This document shows, piece after piece, positions 48,324-59,960 of a stretch of 64,000 bases of DNA (its first letter is position 1; every line of letters begins with the position of its first letter). A program made the translations under genes and the position numbers. This DNA is from Ctenosaura bakeri (taxonomy: Eukaryota; Chordata; Lepidosauria; Squamata; Iguanidae): assembly GCA_948474755.1 (NCBI GenBank), contig CAOLHI010000559.1, positions 1 through 64,000 on the forward strand, in the 5' to 3' direction. Below the pieces are notes generated by a model that saw only the letters and a list, made by a program, of their open reading frames with translations, did not search any database and had not been told where the DNA came from.

Positions 48324-49148
48324 ATTATAGTAATGGGATATATAGTCCAGCATAACTAGCAGCTAGCTAAAACCAAGAAGCCTAGGAACAAGAGACCGTT
48401 AGATAAACAATAGCTAAGAATGCACTCATAAACTCTGCCTGGCTCTCACAGCTTCAAGGACTCTTGGAAAAGGGAGGGGAAAAGCAGAGATTCTAAAGCC
48501 GTGGCTTTTGCTTTTGAACTATAGGCCCTTTCTGCACCAGGCAATTAGAATGGGGCAGTGCGTCCTCTCACGGAGGTCGTCTTCACCTTGGAGCGGACTA
48601 GGAGAGGATTACTTACCGGAGATCCGCACCTCAGTCTGCTCCAAAATGACCCCAAGTGGTCATCCAGCGTGTTTTCTAAAGACCGCAAAAAACAGGTCTT
48701 TATTTTCCTGGAACGCGCCATTGTGTTCCTACTCCCTTGTGCAGATTCGCAGGCTTGCACCAATGCGAACCTGTGATCTGCGGAGGGTGGACTTTAGGTG
48801 TGGCAAGCTTCAGCAGTTGGTTGGGACCCACGACCAACTGGAAGCCGCCATTTTGGAAGCTGGAAGCCACCATTTTGGAAACTGGAGCATTGCGGATCTA
48901 CAGACCTTGTACTGCTCCGATTTGCCCTGGACCAAGGAGGGGCCCTGCGGAAGGGCTTCAGGGACAGTCTGTGTTGCTTTGGACCCCAGAAGAAGTGGTA
49001 GGTAACAGCACGGAGTGACTCCCTCGCCTTGTGTGGAAAGGGCCTTAGTCTTCTCACTGAAGTCTTGTATGATGTATCTCATTCTAAATAAATAATGTTT
49101 ATTCACTGTACTATTTGTGTGTGTGGATTCAGTTCCTGAATCCCCCAG
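48324..49148 (+). mobile_element. Possible LTR-like insert in CR1, itself split by a MITE
   Basis: Non-CR1 sequence on both sides of the MITE at 48524-49044 includes GGATATATAG (48338-48347) and, just before the CR1 resumes, AAATAAATAATG (49086-49097). These look like promoter and poly(A) signals of an LTR ending '...CCCCCAGCA'. I found no target duplication, so this is a guess. Confidence 0.3.
48524..49044 (+). mobile_element. Harbinger-like MITE, 521 bp
   Basis: Termini are GGCCCTTTCTGCACC and GTGTGGAAAGGGCC. The flanks are ATA and TTA. The interior shares 'gcaggcttgcacc', 'cttcagcagttggt' and 'tggaagc..ccattttgga' blocks with 54096-54527 in the same orientation. Several overlapping frames of 67-165 codons inside have no protein meaning. 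Confidence 0.8.
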
Positions 49149-49292
49149 CAAATGGCCATCCAGCCTCTGTTTAAAAAAACTCCAGAGAAGGTGAATCCAC
49201 CCTACCCTGAGGCAGCATATTCCATTGTCGAACAGCTCTTATCAATGAAACCCTTTTTTCCCCATAGTTTGAATCCATTGCTTCGTGTCCTG

Positions 49293-49494
49293 GGCCATTT
49301 CTGCACTAGACTGTTTTGGTGCTATCACTCCACTTTCAACATTCTCTGGAATCCTGGGGTTTGCAGTCTAGGGAGGGGCCATTAGAATTCTCAGCCAGAG
49401 AACTCTTTGGCCTCAGTAAAATACAAACCCCAGAATTCCACAGGATGGTGAAAGTGGAATAATAGCACTATAGCAGTGTAGGGCGGAAGTGACC
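49293..49494. mobile_element. Palindromic Harbinger-like MITE, 202 bp, CTG duplications
   Basis: It is inserted in CR1. Left junction 'gtgtcCTG', right junction 'CTGatctcc'. Deleting the element and one CTG restores the expected CR1 text 'gtgtcctgatctcc', so the element's edges and a 3-bp duplication are fixed by the host sequence. The arms begin GGCCATTTCTGCACTAGACTG. Confidence 0.92.
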
Positions 49495-49620
49495 CTGATC
49501 TCCAGAACAGCAGAAAACAAGCTTGCTTCATCTTCCACATGATATCCCTTCAAATATTTAAACATGGCTATCATATTACCTCTTAACCTTCTTTTTGTCA
49601 GGTGAAACATTGAATTGTGG

Positions 49621-52231
49621 TGCCTGTTGTGGTAAGGCAATACTGCCCATATTTAGCATCACTGACCAATGACCATGGCTAAAAATAACATAAGTAGCAA
49701 GATGCTCTCTGAACACTGAACCCATCTTGAAATTATATATACAGAGAGAGCAGCTGCCTTCAGTCCACATCTGGGTCTTCAATTATGTTAGCTTAGCTGT
49801 TCTCTAGTACTGAAACAGCAACCAAAGGGAAATGGCTAGTGGTGAAATTAGAGATGTAAAAGTTCTTGAAATTTTGAAGCAATGGGATAGAACCGTTTTT
49901 TTGTGGGGGGAGTAGAAATTTTGAGAAAAATTAAAACATATACACTATATATATTCATATCAGGCCTACATTTATTTTACTGCTTCAGTTACAATTTTTT
50001 TCTGTTCCTAACCTAGCATAGAAAACACTTCTATTTGTTATATTTATAAAATTTTAAAATATAAAAATATAAAAGTCATAGTTTGTACAAGCAAAATAGT
50101 GAATACACTCTGTGAAAGCTTCCAACTCCAACACCCTAAATAGTATATCTGTGCAGTATTCATAGGATTCTGTAAATTCAGATTCTGTCCTGTAGATCAG
50201 TATTAATTAAAATAACAGCTATCATACAGGATGGTCAGTAGAGGTGGTTTTCCCATTAAAAACTGAACAAATTCATCCTAATCCAGCATATGCTTGCTGA
50301 CACTGATATAACATATCCCAACTGCAAAACTATCCATTTCTGTGGAACATAAAATTCTAAGTGCTAAGAAAAGGATGCATGAACTATCCTTTCGATTGAT
50401 GTGTCCATGAAAATCCATAGGAGAATCTAAACTTTTGTTTTAAAATACAAATATTCCAATTCAAATGTCTCACTTTGTCATTTTCTCAAGTTAAAATTAC
50501 CTACATTTGCTAGATAAATTCTAACTTATTTACACACATTGCGTTTAGTGAAAAAAATAGGCTATTTGCCTTGCATTTAAATTTTTTTTGATGCCCCCCT
50601 TTTAATAAAGCCAATTAATTTTTTAAAAAAGGAACCACTGAGGTTTGCATTGTTATTTCAAAGTGCAAACTTATGTGTTTAGGGATTTGACAGTCCAGCA
50701 TATTATTTATGCCTCTCCCTGCTTCTTAGCAACATCAGAACATCCACTTATTTGATGTAATGTTAATAAATGCTATATTTTTTTTAAAAAAAATGCTCAG
50801 CTACTTCATATAAGATAACTGATAGCGTAGATTTCTGTCTTTAAAACACCATATCATGTAATGAGGAAACCATGTTTATTTCTAAGGGGATAAATGCATT
50901 GAAATAGATTTGTGTGCTTGCCTCTACTGATGACAGCCATGTGGCTTATACCCAGCTCCCTTTCATGGAAGAAAGACTGGTATTCAGATGATTGACTCCA
51001 GAAAATTGAAAAATTAGATTTGTATGTATGATAATTGTTCACAAGAATGACCAAAAAAATAAAATAAAATAAAATCTAAAATTGCCTATTAGCATATTTG
51101 TTACAGATAGATCATTTCCCTACTATTATTTTTTTTTTCAAATTTGGTGAAAGACTTTTGAAAACAAATACTCCTGCAAGCCTCTTGGCAAAATAACTAA
51201 AGAATCTGTAATTTCTGAGTAGAGTTTTCCTCTTCCCTCCTCCCTTCTCCCTCCAAAGGTATACATTAGGTTTTTAATGATGCATGAAGATGAATCCCAG
51301 TTGTAAATGCATGAGACATCCATAATATTGTGGAGAACAAATAATTAGTGTTTTGGAAATGTGTGCTCATCTCACAAAAGCAAGCTGGTTCCCCTCCTCC
51401 TTCCTGTTTTGGAGGCAATAGCCTGTGTTACATGAGCCATCTGCAATTTCATGGACAGGTGCGGGTTCAGCAGCACTGCTCCAAGCCTGGATACCAAAGA
51501 AAGCTTTAGAATTTGCTAATCATTACCAGGAAATTAGCAAAAGAGTTTTTTTTACCCCCAAAACAGAGCTGTTTCTTGATACAATTCTTCACGGAGGATG
51601 GTATCCATATGAATATACGCTTTTCCACAGAGTTAAACAACTGAAATCTTACTTGTATTAGGAATACAAATTGGAACAACAGATTGGAACTTGTTCTCCT
51701 TTTTGACGTTCTCTTTCTACCTTGTAAGGACATACTGATCATTATATCTACCGTGTGTGTGTGTGTTTGAGCACATGTGATTCTTCAGGCATAATCAGCT
51801 GAATTGGTTAGCATCTTTTCAAAAATGAAATATCAGTATTTGTTGATGTTCAATGTTGGTCAGTTTGTTGACCGGTTTATGATTCATAAGAAAGGGAATA
51901 CATCTTTTTCCAAATGGTCAGAGTTTTGTTTTCCTAACAACTGAATCCACATGAGTTGTTTTTTAAAAGATCACATTGACAGACATTCTAAGCTTGGGGA
52001 ATATGTGAAGAACCATGAGTCTAAATCAATTGTAACATTTCCCTAGTAGTGTTTCATTGTTTTTCCCAATTGTGAAAGTGGTAGCACATGCATTCTGGTC
52101 ATCCCTCACAATGCTGCCCCTTGAACAATTGGATAAGTAACCTCATGTGGAATTAGTTATACAACTGGAAATTGTTCAACCCCTCCCACCTTTCTGCATC
52201 AAGAGCCAGGGTGCTGTAGCGGTTTGACTAG
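49621..52231. other. No gene recognised
   Basis: Strongly AT-rich, with A/T homopolymers (50630, 50780, 51060). Small frames on both strands at 51425-51742 have no domain. A short GT run lies at 51752-51767. Confidence 0.4.
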
Positions 52232-52893
52232 GGCCCTTTCCGCACTGAGGCTTCTAGCGCAAGCAGGGGAGGCCGGCAAGCGCAAGAAGGCTCGTCCAGG
52301 AGGCTGCCGCTTCCCCCTCCTTCCTTCTGCAGGCGAAGGAACCAGCGGGGAAGCGGCACCGAAGGAGGCTTGCTGCGCAAGCAGCCCTCCCCCCGTGCGA
52401 AGCGGGAGACCTCGCGCCGGATTCCCACCCCGCGCACGCGCGCGAGCGGGCGGCGTCGCGCCGGATTCCCCCGCGCGCGCCGGATTCCTCCCCCCCACGT
52501 GCACCAAATTTCCCCCCGTGCACGCCGGATTCCTCCCCCGGCGCGCGCGAAGCGGGCGGTGTTGCGTCCCCCCTGGGGCGCGCGCGAAGCGGACGTCGCG
52601 TCCGTCGTGCTACCTCCCCACCCCGCTCCTTCCTTCCGCAGGGGCGGAGGGAAGGAAGCACGACCCGGCCGGCTCCCGGAGGCTCCGCACGAAAGGTAAG
52701 TGCGGGTGGGCGCCGGGAGCGTTGCGCGAGCGTGGGGTGATTTTCGCTTGGACACGAAAATCAAAAAACCCGCGCTCGCGCCGCTTCAGCCCCGTGAACC
52801 GGGCGGAAGTGGGAGTGCGTCATGCGGAGCGACGCTCCCACTCCCGTGAGGCTCACGGGGCTGTCGCGCGAGCAAAGGCCCGTGCGAAAAGGG
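52232..52893 (+). mobile_element. GC-rich Harbinger-like MITE, ~660 bp
   Basis: Its left end is GGCCCTTTCCGCACTGAGG. The right end is CCGTGCGAAAAGGG, just short of a full terminus, and a SINE follows at once. It is collinear with 20692-21227 but has about twice as many internal units built on 'gcgcgccggattcc' and 'gcgcgaagcgggcggtg' (52425-52600). It is a dense CpG block. Frames of up to 234 codons on both strands are composition artefacts. Confidence 0.78.
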
Positions 52894-52894
52894 T

Positions 52895-53090
52895 GTCGGA
52901 CTCCAGGACTAGGAGTGTGTTGGACTAGGACTCCAGGAGGCCAGGGTTCAGATCCTTGCTCAGCTATGGAAAACCACTGAGTGAACTTGGGCAAGTCACA
53001 GCAAACCTCATCTGAATAAATCTTGCCTGGAAAACCCTATGATAGGATTGCCATAACTGAGAGTCAACTTGAAGGCACACAACAATAGCA
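52895..53090 (+). mobile_element. Sauria-type SINE abutting the MITE
   Basis: The head is partly duplicated ('ggactccaggactagg' then 'ggactaggactccagg'), with box B GGTTCAGATCC (52945-52955). The tail is 'agtcaacttgaaggcacaca'. The 5' end meets the damaged MITE end directly. Confidence 0.82.
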
Positions 53091-54014
53091 ATTTTTGTCT
53101 ACAAATAGGTGTTCATCAGTGCAGGGTCATTTGTGCAAGTAGAATGATGTCATTGGATACTGGCTATGCGATTCTTCTGTCAAATGACTATACTTTTTAA
53201 AAAATTCAAGTAGATTTTATCAATGGACAACCACAGATCAATCGACTTCCAGCACCATAGCTGCCTTTTGAGTCTCTAATACCAGAATTCAGATTTCATG
53301 TGTACAGAATGTGTACATAAGCTTGCAGCACTCTTAAACTGAATTGCAAGTTGCAATTCAAAGGAGTGCAAAAGAGTGAACCTCAGAAAGATTGGGCTGC
53401 GTTGTGAGTAAGGTATTATAAACTTCAATAGTATGGATAACCATGGGGAGAAACAGTTGCCTTAAGCTTCCAGCAATATGAGAAATTTGGGATTATCAAA
53501 TAGTTTCATAGTGTACTAGATTTTCTGCACAGTTAAAAATTGTGTGATCCTTTACCCATGCAGTTAGAGTCAGTGTATGACATGCTTAAAATGGCCACTT
53601 TGTTATTACTAGCTGTCAGTTTCCACTCTGAACAGAAAATACAGCTCTTTATCAGAATATTCAATATCCTTTCAGATCTTACATTCAGAAAACACATGCT
53701 TAGTGAATATTTCTTTTCTATAACTAGGAATCCCAGGCTCTTTTGGCTAAACCTCATTGATTCAGGTTATTACTCTGAGTTTACATTTTCTGAAAATCTT
53801 TTTAAACACATACACACACACATATCAAGCAGTTGCCATACTACCTGACTTTATTTTTCATGTAGCTCCAGAAAAACAGAAATAAATCAAATGTTCCTAT
53901 GTATTTGTACATCTGCATATCTATATTAGTTGTCATCTAGGGGCTGGCTAAAAAGCACTAGCTGTCTTGCACAATACAGGATTGAAGTGGATGATCATAA
54001 TGACAGTTATGACA
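53091..54014. other. No gene recognised
   Basis: AT-rich DNA. A frame on each strand (53540-53848 and 53533-53757) shows no domain. Confidence 0.4.
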
Positions 54015-55080
54015 ACTTTTATATATACCCCATTTTTCCCCAAAGAAAGACTCAAGGTAATTTGATATTTTAACACGTAAAACCAAACACACCTAGGCCA
54101 TTTCCACACAGGCTTAAAAAACTGGTGCAGAGCATCCTCCAGAGAGGATGTCTGCACCTGGGAGCAAACTGGGTCGGACTACTTTATGTAGTTCTGCACC
54201 TCAGTCTGCTCCAGAACAACCTGAAGTGGTCGTGCAGCATTTCTTCAGGTTTTTAAAAAGCATGGAGCGCACCATTCCATGCCAATCCGTGGCCATGCTC
54301 CGGTGCAGATTTGCAGGCTTGCACCTGCTGGGGGCGGGCTTTCGGCTGGCGAGCTTCAGCAGTTGGTGGAGAGCCTCCACCAACTGGAAACCACCATTTT
54401 TGTCCCCGGAGCAGTGCGGAGCGGCTGCCACACACTGCTCCAGAGCAGCCTGGACCTGAGCGTCAAGCCAAGAAGTCCAGTATGTACCAGGCTGGGGCGA
54501 TTCCATTGCCACATGCGGAAATGGCCCCAGTTAAACATTCAAAAGATCAGCAATAAAACACAAACTATTAAGAATACTAAAAATAATTTAAAATATACAA
54601 TTAAAATGTTTTTAAAAGGTTGTTTAAAAATAATATCAAAACAGCAAATCTTCACCTGGAAACAAAAGGACAGCAAGAAAGGTATCATTCTAGCTTTCCT
54701 AGGAAGGGCATTCCAGAATCTAGAGGCAGCCACTAAGAAAGCCCTATCTTGTGCCCCTAATAATTGTACCTGTGAAGACGGGGAAACTGAAGGAAAGGCC
54801 TAACCTGAAGATCATAAGGCCCAGATAAAGAATCTTGTTTTGTTTATGCCCATTTGCCATTTAAAACTACATGACGCTTGACTGAAGGAGGCTAAGCCAA
54901 TGATGGAGCAAGTAGAAAGTCCTAGACTGAAACCTTCGAACTTTGGGGCAGACCTTGGAAAAACTTTTTCTGAAACCCTGGAAAGTCACTGGCAACCAGT
55001 GTAAACCATAGATATGCAAGCAGAGGGGGCCCGGGGGGAGCAATTATTCACCCCATAAACCAAAGAACATGGCTGGTAGT
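54015..55080 (+). repeat. LINE-tail-like repeat split by a MITE
   Basis: The left part (54015-54095) has 'aagactcaaggtaatttga'. The right part (54528-55080) continues with A-rich 'ataaaacacaaac' words, then 'ttcacctggaaacaaaagga', 'gggcattccagaatctagag', 'taattgtacctgtgaagac' and 'ctggcaaccagtgtaaac'. This series is a common lizard interspersed repeat. I take it for a LINE 3'-untranslated region, but the family is uncertain. Confidence 0.55.
54096..54527 (+). mobile_element. Harbinger-like MITE, 432 bp
   Basis: Termini are GGCCATTTCCACACAGG and CACATGCGGAAATGGCC. The flanks are CTA and CCA. It shares its interior with 48524-49044 and, in reverse, with 463-906. Near the left end 'ggtgcagagcatcctccaga' pairs with the following 'gaggatgtctgcacc' as a local hairpin. 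Frames inside have no protein meaning. Confidence 0.78.
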
Positions 55081-55173
55081 ACATTCCAATCTCATAAAGT
55101 TTCTGAAGAGTTGGATGGGGAAAACAAATCAAGAATGGATGTGGGCATGGGTATGGGTGCTCGGCTTTTATTT

Positions 55174-55259
55174 CCTCCTCCTCCTCCTCCTCCTCCTCCT
55201 CCTCCTCCTCCTCCTCCTCCTCCTCTTTCTCTTTCTCTTTCTCTTTCTCTTTCTCCTTC
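55174..55259. repeat. (CCT)n(CTTTCT)n microsatellite
   Basis: About 17 CCT units run into CTTTCT hexamers. Poly-Pro, poly-Leu, poly-Gly and Arg/Lys-rich frames on both strands come from this run and are not genes. Confidence 0.97.
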
Positions 55260-57515
55260 TTCTTTTAAAAGGAGCCTTGCCACTCCCAGACACTCCCAGG
55301 AATAGCAATTGTCTTCTTCCATTTGACCTTTTTTTTTGCAAGGAAGCATGGAGGAAGGGCAATGGGAGAGATTCAGGGCTGGCAAAAGTGAGGAGTCTGC
55401 ACATGGTTAATTGGCTCTGTATTTTTCATTTCTGGTGGAAACTCGTGCTTCTTTAAACTACCTGATACAAGGAACTGGAAGGATCCCACCACCACAGTGT
55501 GCGAGGGACTGGTACCATATTTATGTCCGTGGACAACAATTGTTTCTTTCCAGGAAAATTGCTACAGACCAGCATCATCCATTTTTAGCAGTTCTGTTGT
55601 AGACAACAGTGAGCAAGATGGAAGAACAGTCTGGTGTTAAGCAGATACCCTATGTTCTTCAGTTTTTTGATCCTCTGCCTGAACCCTTTGACCATATTAA
55701 ATTGCAAAAAGACTAGAAATTAATTGCCACCTTTTGTGTTTTCTCAACCAGCCCTCCACATTTGCTAAGGTTAGGGACACAGGACCCCCACAAAAATGGA
55801 AAAATTGCAAATATCAAAATGTGTGTGCGTGCGTGTGGAAAAGGGACGAAAACATGGTGGGGAGAGTGGGTACAAGGCAGGTCAGGGAAAGGAGAAGGAA
55901 AGCAGGTGGGTCAGCCTATACTTATATAGCTTATACCCTATACTTCCTCTCTCAACCATCTCTTTCTTTGGGTGTGTGGGGTCACAGGGAGAGGGTTTGT
56001 GATGTTGAGAAATCAGACTGTGAACCATCCTTAGTTGGCCAGATAGCAGCTGGTGGAGGAGAAGTTGGACCAGAGGTAGGTTTTTAAATTGCTGAATAGC
56101 TTGGTTGGAGCTGCTGAGAGGGAAGCTTCCCCTGGAAAAGAAGCTCTGAGTTGGGGGCAGGGATTTAAGAAACTTGCAAATAAATCTGTGAAAGTCAAAC
56201 CCACAAATGTGGAGGATTGACTGTATTGACATACAATATTGATAGAAAAGTGTTCCCTTTGTGCTGGTAGAATTTCGTGCAACATCCAAGAAATCTAAAG
56301 GATCTAAAGGCTGCATTTTTGCAGCCCCTTCAGATGTAAAAAATACTGTAGAATTTTCCTGAAGTTGCAGAAAAAAATTGGACAATCAGCTGTTAACAAT
56401 GACATCAGAATAGGAAAGTGTATGAAAGCTAGATTCCTGGGCTGTCTTAGCTGAACCTGTTTTTCATTTTGAATTAATTGCAGAAATATTTTTTCTTTCT
56501 TGACAGCCCATTCAAGTCTACATAATCAAGATACTTTCTGCAGGTCTTTCAAATGTGATAACTGACATTTATTATAGTATGTGAAGAAGACATTTTCCAG
56601 TAGAAGACACTTAAACTGAAGTTTGGCATTTAATACGCTCATCAAATTGGGGTAGCCTGGGCAATTAAACTGTAGATGCCATACAAGGTATCAAAGCAGA
56701 AGAGGTCAATATACAGATTTTTTTTCCAGCTATACAGTCAGCAAGAAGTTATTTTCTTTAATTGGATTTCAAACTCATTTTGACCTCACAATCTGAAGGA
56801 TGATCCAAGCCACTAATTAGCTAGCATAGTGGTCCTCTCTGTAATACTGTATCTTTTGATGAATTCAGAGATTTGCAGTAGCTTCCAATGTGAGGGTCTG
56901 GTCCGTATCTTCATTCTAGACTATAATTGGACATATAATTACTGTTCTGTGACATTTTGTTTCTACAACCTGTCCTGAATGATCTCATTTGCTTATATGG
57001 CTCTAGTGACAATTTCTTTGCTGAGAATTCATGAAAGGGATTTTTATTCTCAGTTTTTTTTTTCTTATTCAGATCCAGGACTCATTCAATCTTTTCTTGT
57101 CTTTTTTTCTTTCTCATTGGTATGCCAGTAACAAACCAACCCTAGATGAAAATCTTTTTTAAAAAAGCATGTGTAATCCCCATTCATATAAATCCACCAA
57201 TGTTTTTAATGTGGTTTCCCTTTCGTACCTCAATAAAACTAAACAAACATCTTCTCATCCTTGATTAAACATAAGCATTGATGTCACTGGCATGCACCCC
57301 CAAGTAGACAGACTTATATGGCTCTTTATGGAAATGCTCACCAAGTATGTAAAACTGTGGAACTGGCCAGCATCACAGAGTGCATCTGAGCTGACAGTTG
57401 CAGAGCTACCAGTCCAAATGCATTCAGAGCTACATATTCTGTCCCTCCATGGCATATTTGTTTGTGATTAAAAACAGAAGATAGTGGTGTGGGGGAAACA
57501 TGTGAGTGCGTGTTC
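55260..57515. other. No gene recognised
   Basis: Overlapping frames at 55734-56385 on both strands have no domain. A T-run lies at 57053-57063. Confidence 0.4.
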
Positions 57516-57722
57516 TTGTGTGTCTTCAAGTCATTTTTGATTTATGGCAACCTTGAGGTGAACCTATCACAGAGTTTTCTTACCAGTATTTGTTCAAAGG
57601 ACCCTTGCCTTCCTTTGAGGCTGAGAGAGTGACTTACCTAAGGTCACTCCATGAATTTCCATGGCCCAGCGGGGATTCAAACCCTGGTCTCCTCTTACCC
57701 CAAAACGTGGGTGACTCAGGGG
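57516..57722 (-). mobile_element. Sauria-type SINE, minus strand
   Basis: The plus strand begins 'gtgtgtcttcaagtcattt' (reverse tail) and ends near the reverse head 'accctggtctcctc'. The minus-strand box B is GGTTTGAATCC (57673-57683), a near-ideal B box. The far 5' end of the head is worn. Confidence 0.82.
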
Positions 57723-57850
57723 TCCACCCATGATGCCAGTACTTCTGTACCAAGGTGGAGAATATTAGTTCAATTAGGAGGCCTGCAAAAGGGAGACCTA
57801 GTGGAGATCTAGGGAGATCTACTGAGATCTTTCCATCAATGTTTATGGGG

Positions 57851-58574
57851 TCTTAACAAGGAAGAAACAGCCAGAGATTCAAATGCAAGTTCAAATGTGT
57901 TTTATTTGCGGGAAATGATTACATGCACACAAGATCCAAACAGTCACACACTCACACAAGGCTAACTGAAGGAGAGAGGGAGGAAAAGTTTTGGACAGTA
58001 GGATTCAAGGCTTTGTGGGTAATATTTACTGGTCTCAGAGAGCAGCAAAGAAGCAGAGCTGTGGCTTAGACTTGCATCTAAGTACAGTACACAATCAGGA
58101 ATCAGAGTAACAGCATGGTGACTGGCAAGCAGTGTACTGCATCTAACTGGCTAAAACTAGAGGGGCTTATACACAATTTCTGCCTGGAGAGCATGGCTCT
58201 CCAGCCAAATAAACAAAGGAGTTTGTAGACTTGACAATGAGGTCTGGAATGAGCTAATGATCTTATCATTAGGTGACAAAGGACTAATGGATGTTATGAT
58301 AGCTCTGTAATGGTTGGATAGTTGTGAGGGGAATGGAGAGATGTACAGTTTAGTGGGAACAGGGGTTGAAACAATGAGAAGTTTGATGGGAATTTCCCAG
58401 TTGCTATTGTCCAAAAGGCAGAGTTGTTAAGACTAGCTTAAGCCTATTATCTCTGGAGTTACCTGGTAATTTCCTATGATCTGGCTGTACCTAGAGGGGG
58501 TTTCTGATCTACTTTGCAGCACACATGTTTGTCCAGCTTCTTCCTCTTGCCCAGCATGGCTATTCAGTCACATC
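57851..58574 (-). mobile_element. Candidate solo LTR, minus strand
   Basis: The right end '...GTCACATCA' is TG...CA-like on the minus strand. A minus-strand GTATAAGCC (complement near 58166-58174) lies upstream of AATAAAACAC (complement near 57897-57906). The possible flanks GGGTC and GGGTA agree in 4 of 5 bases. The left terminus is not TG, so this is only a candidate. Confidence 0.35.
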
Positions 58575-59117
58575 AGGGTACATTTTATATTAAAGCCAAT
58601 TAATGTATCTTGCCAATTAAACCACATTTCACTAATCAAAAAAGTGTTCTAGTCCAACATTCAAACCACTGTTTGACACTGGCTCCTATGGAAGGGTTAC
58701 TGATCACTATAAATAAAGAAATGGCCAGTTGCCTTAGATTACATCTAACTGAAGGCTGCAAGTCAAAGTTATGAAAGTCCTAGTTTGGAATAAATGTGCT
58801 TACAATTGGAGTATTAGAAATGAAAATAGTGGGAAGTTCCACTGACCTAGTGGTGTACAGCCTTTGTGTGGGCATTTCCCCTTGTGCATCCTCTCCTAAC
58901 TATTTCTTGGAATCCTCATGGACCTGGTGCTATACTGAGTTTCTTATGGGGAGCTGATAGCCAGGATGCCTTTTATTCCATTCAAGAAATTTGCCCGCTG
59001 TAACCTTATGTGGACAATAAGCCTGAGGAAGTTATTATTTTTATTTACTTTAGCTGTTTCTTCTGTGTCATTAAAAATAGTACTTGAAAACCATAAAAAC
59101 AGATAATAGAATAACCA

Positions 59118-59144
59118 CAACACACACACACACACACACACACA
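59118..59144. repeat. (CA)n microsatellite
   Basis: About 13 CA units. Confidence 0.95.
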
Positions 59145-59388
59145 AATAATAGCCAAATAAATAGAAAAACTAGTCACAGCAAAAGCTTACAGTGAACACA
59201 GAAGAGCTAAAAGCATTGATGATCTTTTGACCCAGCCTTTTTACATTTCATCTTGTTACTGTGACTTGGTTAGTTTGCATTATGCTGGCTTGTTCTTGTT
59301 CTATTAAAAAATGTTATTGTTGTTAGTGTTGCTATTGTTCTTCTTTTAGGAATTTGTAAATTATGCCAATACCACCCCAGCCTACCCT

Positions 59389-59552
59389 ATTTGCTGGCAT
59401 ATAAGACTCTTTTCCCCAAGAAATACTGTTTGAAGATGGGGTGCGTTTTATACGCCAGTGCACTTTATATGCTGGCAAAAAGTATTTGCCAGTGTATAAA
59501 CAGAGTGTGCCTTATATGCTGATGTATCTTATACACCAGGAAATATGGTATC
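59389..59552. mobile_element. Small inverted-repeat element with 'TATAAGAC' ends
   Basis: The left end TATTTGCTGGCATATAAGAC is inversely matched by the right end 'cttatacaccaggaaata'. Internal copies of 'ttatacgccag' and 'ctttatatgctgg' repeat the motif. It is a MITE-like repeat, class unassigned. Confidence 0.55.
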
Positions 59553-59781
59553 TTCATAGCCAGCAGCCAAATGGGGAGAAAGAATTCTGTTCAGCTGACA
59601 ATCAGAAGCAGAATCTCTGTTGCAATTCCTTGTTGCAACCTAGTTTGCTTGTGGGAAGGGTTGGCAAATATTGTCTCTTTGCAATCTGATTGTCTACTGA
59701 ACAGACACCCTTGCCCAATCCAACTGCTGGTTGTTAAGTTAATTTGCAGGTGGGGGGTGTCTGTCCTGGGGACATTACTAA

Positions 59782-59960
59782 GGCCATTTCCGTACCAGAC
59801 TGTTATAGCGCTATTATTCCACTTTCAACATCCTATGGAATCCTGGGGTTTGCGGTTCCGGGAGAGGCTGGCCGGCCCCTCCCGAAACCGCAAACCCCAG
59901 GATTCCATAGAATGTTGAAAGTGGAATAATAGCGCTATAACAGTCTAGTGAGGAAATGGC
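59782..59960. mobile_element. Palindromic Harbinger-like MITE, 179 bp, TAA duplications
   Basis: The arms GGCCATTTCCGTACCAGACTG and CAGTCTAGTGAGGAAATGGC are almost perfectly inverted through to the centre 'gagaggctggccggcccct'. TAA flanks both sides (59779-59781 and 59961-59963). This is the cleanest foldback in the window. Confidence 0.92.

Larger units (their letters stand above)
48239..49620 (-). mobile_element. CR1 3' end, broken by nested insertions
   Basis: CR1 3'-region text in reverse occurs at 48239-48320 ('atagaatcatagatttggaa'), 49149-49292 ('atggccatccagcctctgtt') and 49495-49620 ('agaacagcagaaaacaagc', 'catggctatcatattacctc'). The first gap holds a MITE in a non-CR1 segment. The second gap holds a foldback MITE with CTG target duplications. 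No reverse transcriptase remains. Confidence 0.88.

Noticed and set aside
48508..49151. Cluster of 67-165-codon frames
   Set aside because: All lie within the 521-bp MITE and read in five frames; the same interior is repeated at 54096.
52199..52928. Frames of up to 234 codons on both strands
   Set aside because: Same GC-rich MITE family as at 20.7 kb; Arg/Pro/Ala-rich translations from repeat units and no conserved motif.
55069..55456. Poly-Pro, poly-Leu, poly-Gly and Arg/Lys-rich proteins
   Set aside because: Translation of the (CCT)n(CTTTCT)n microsatellite.
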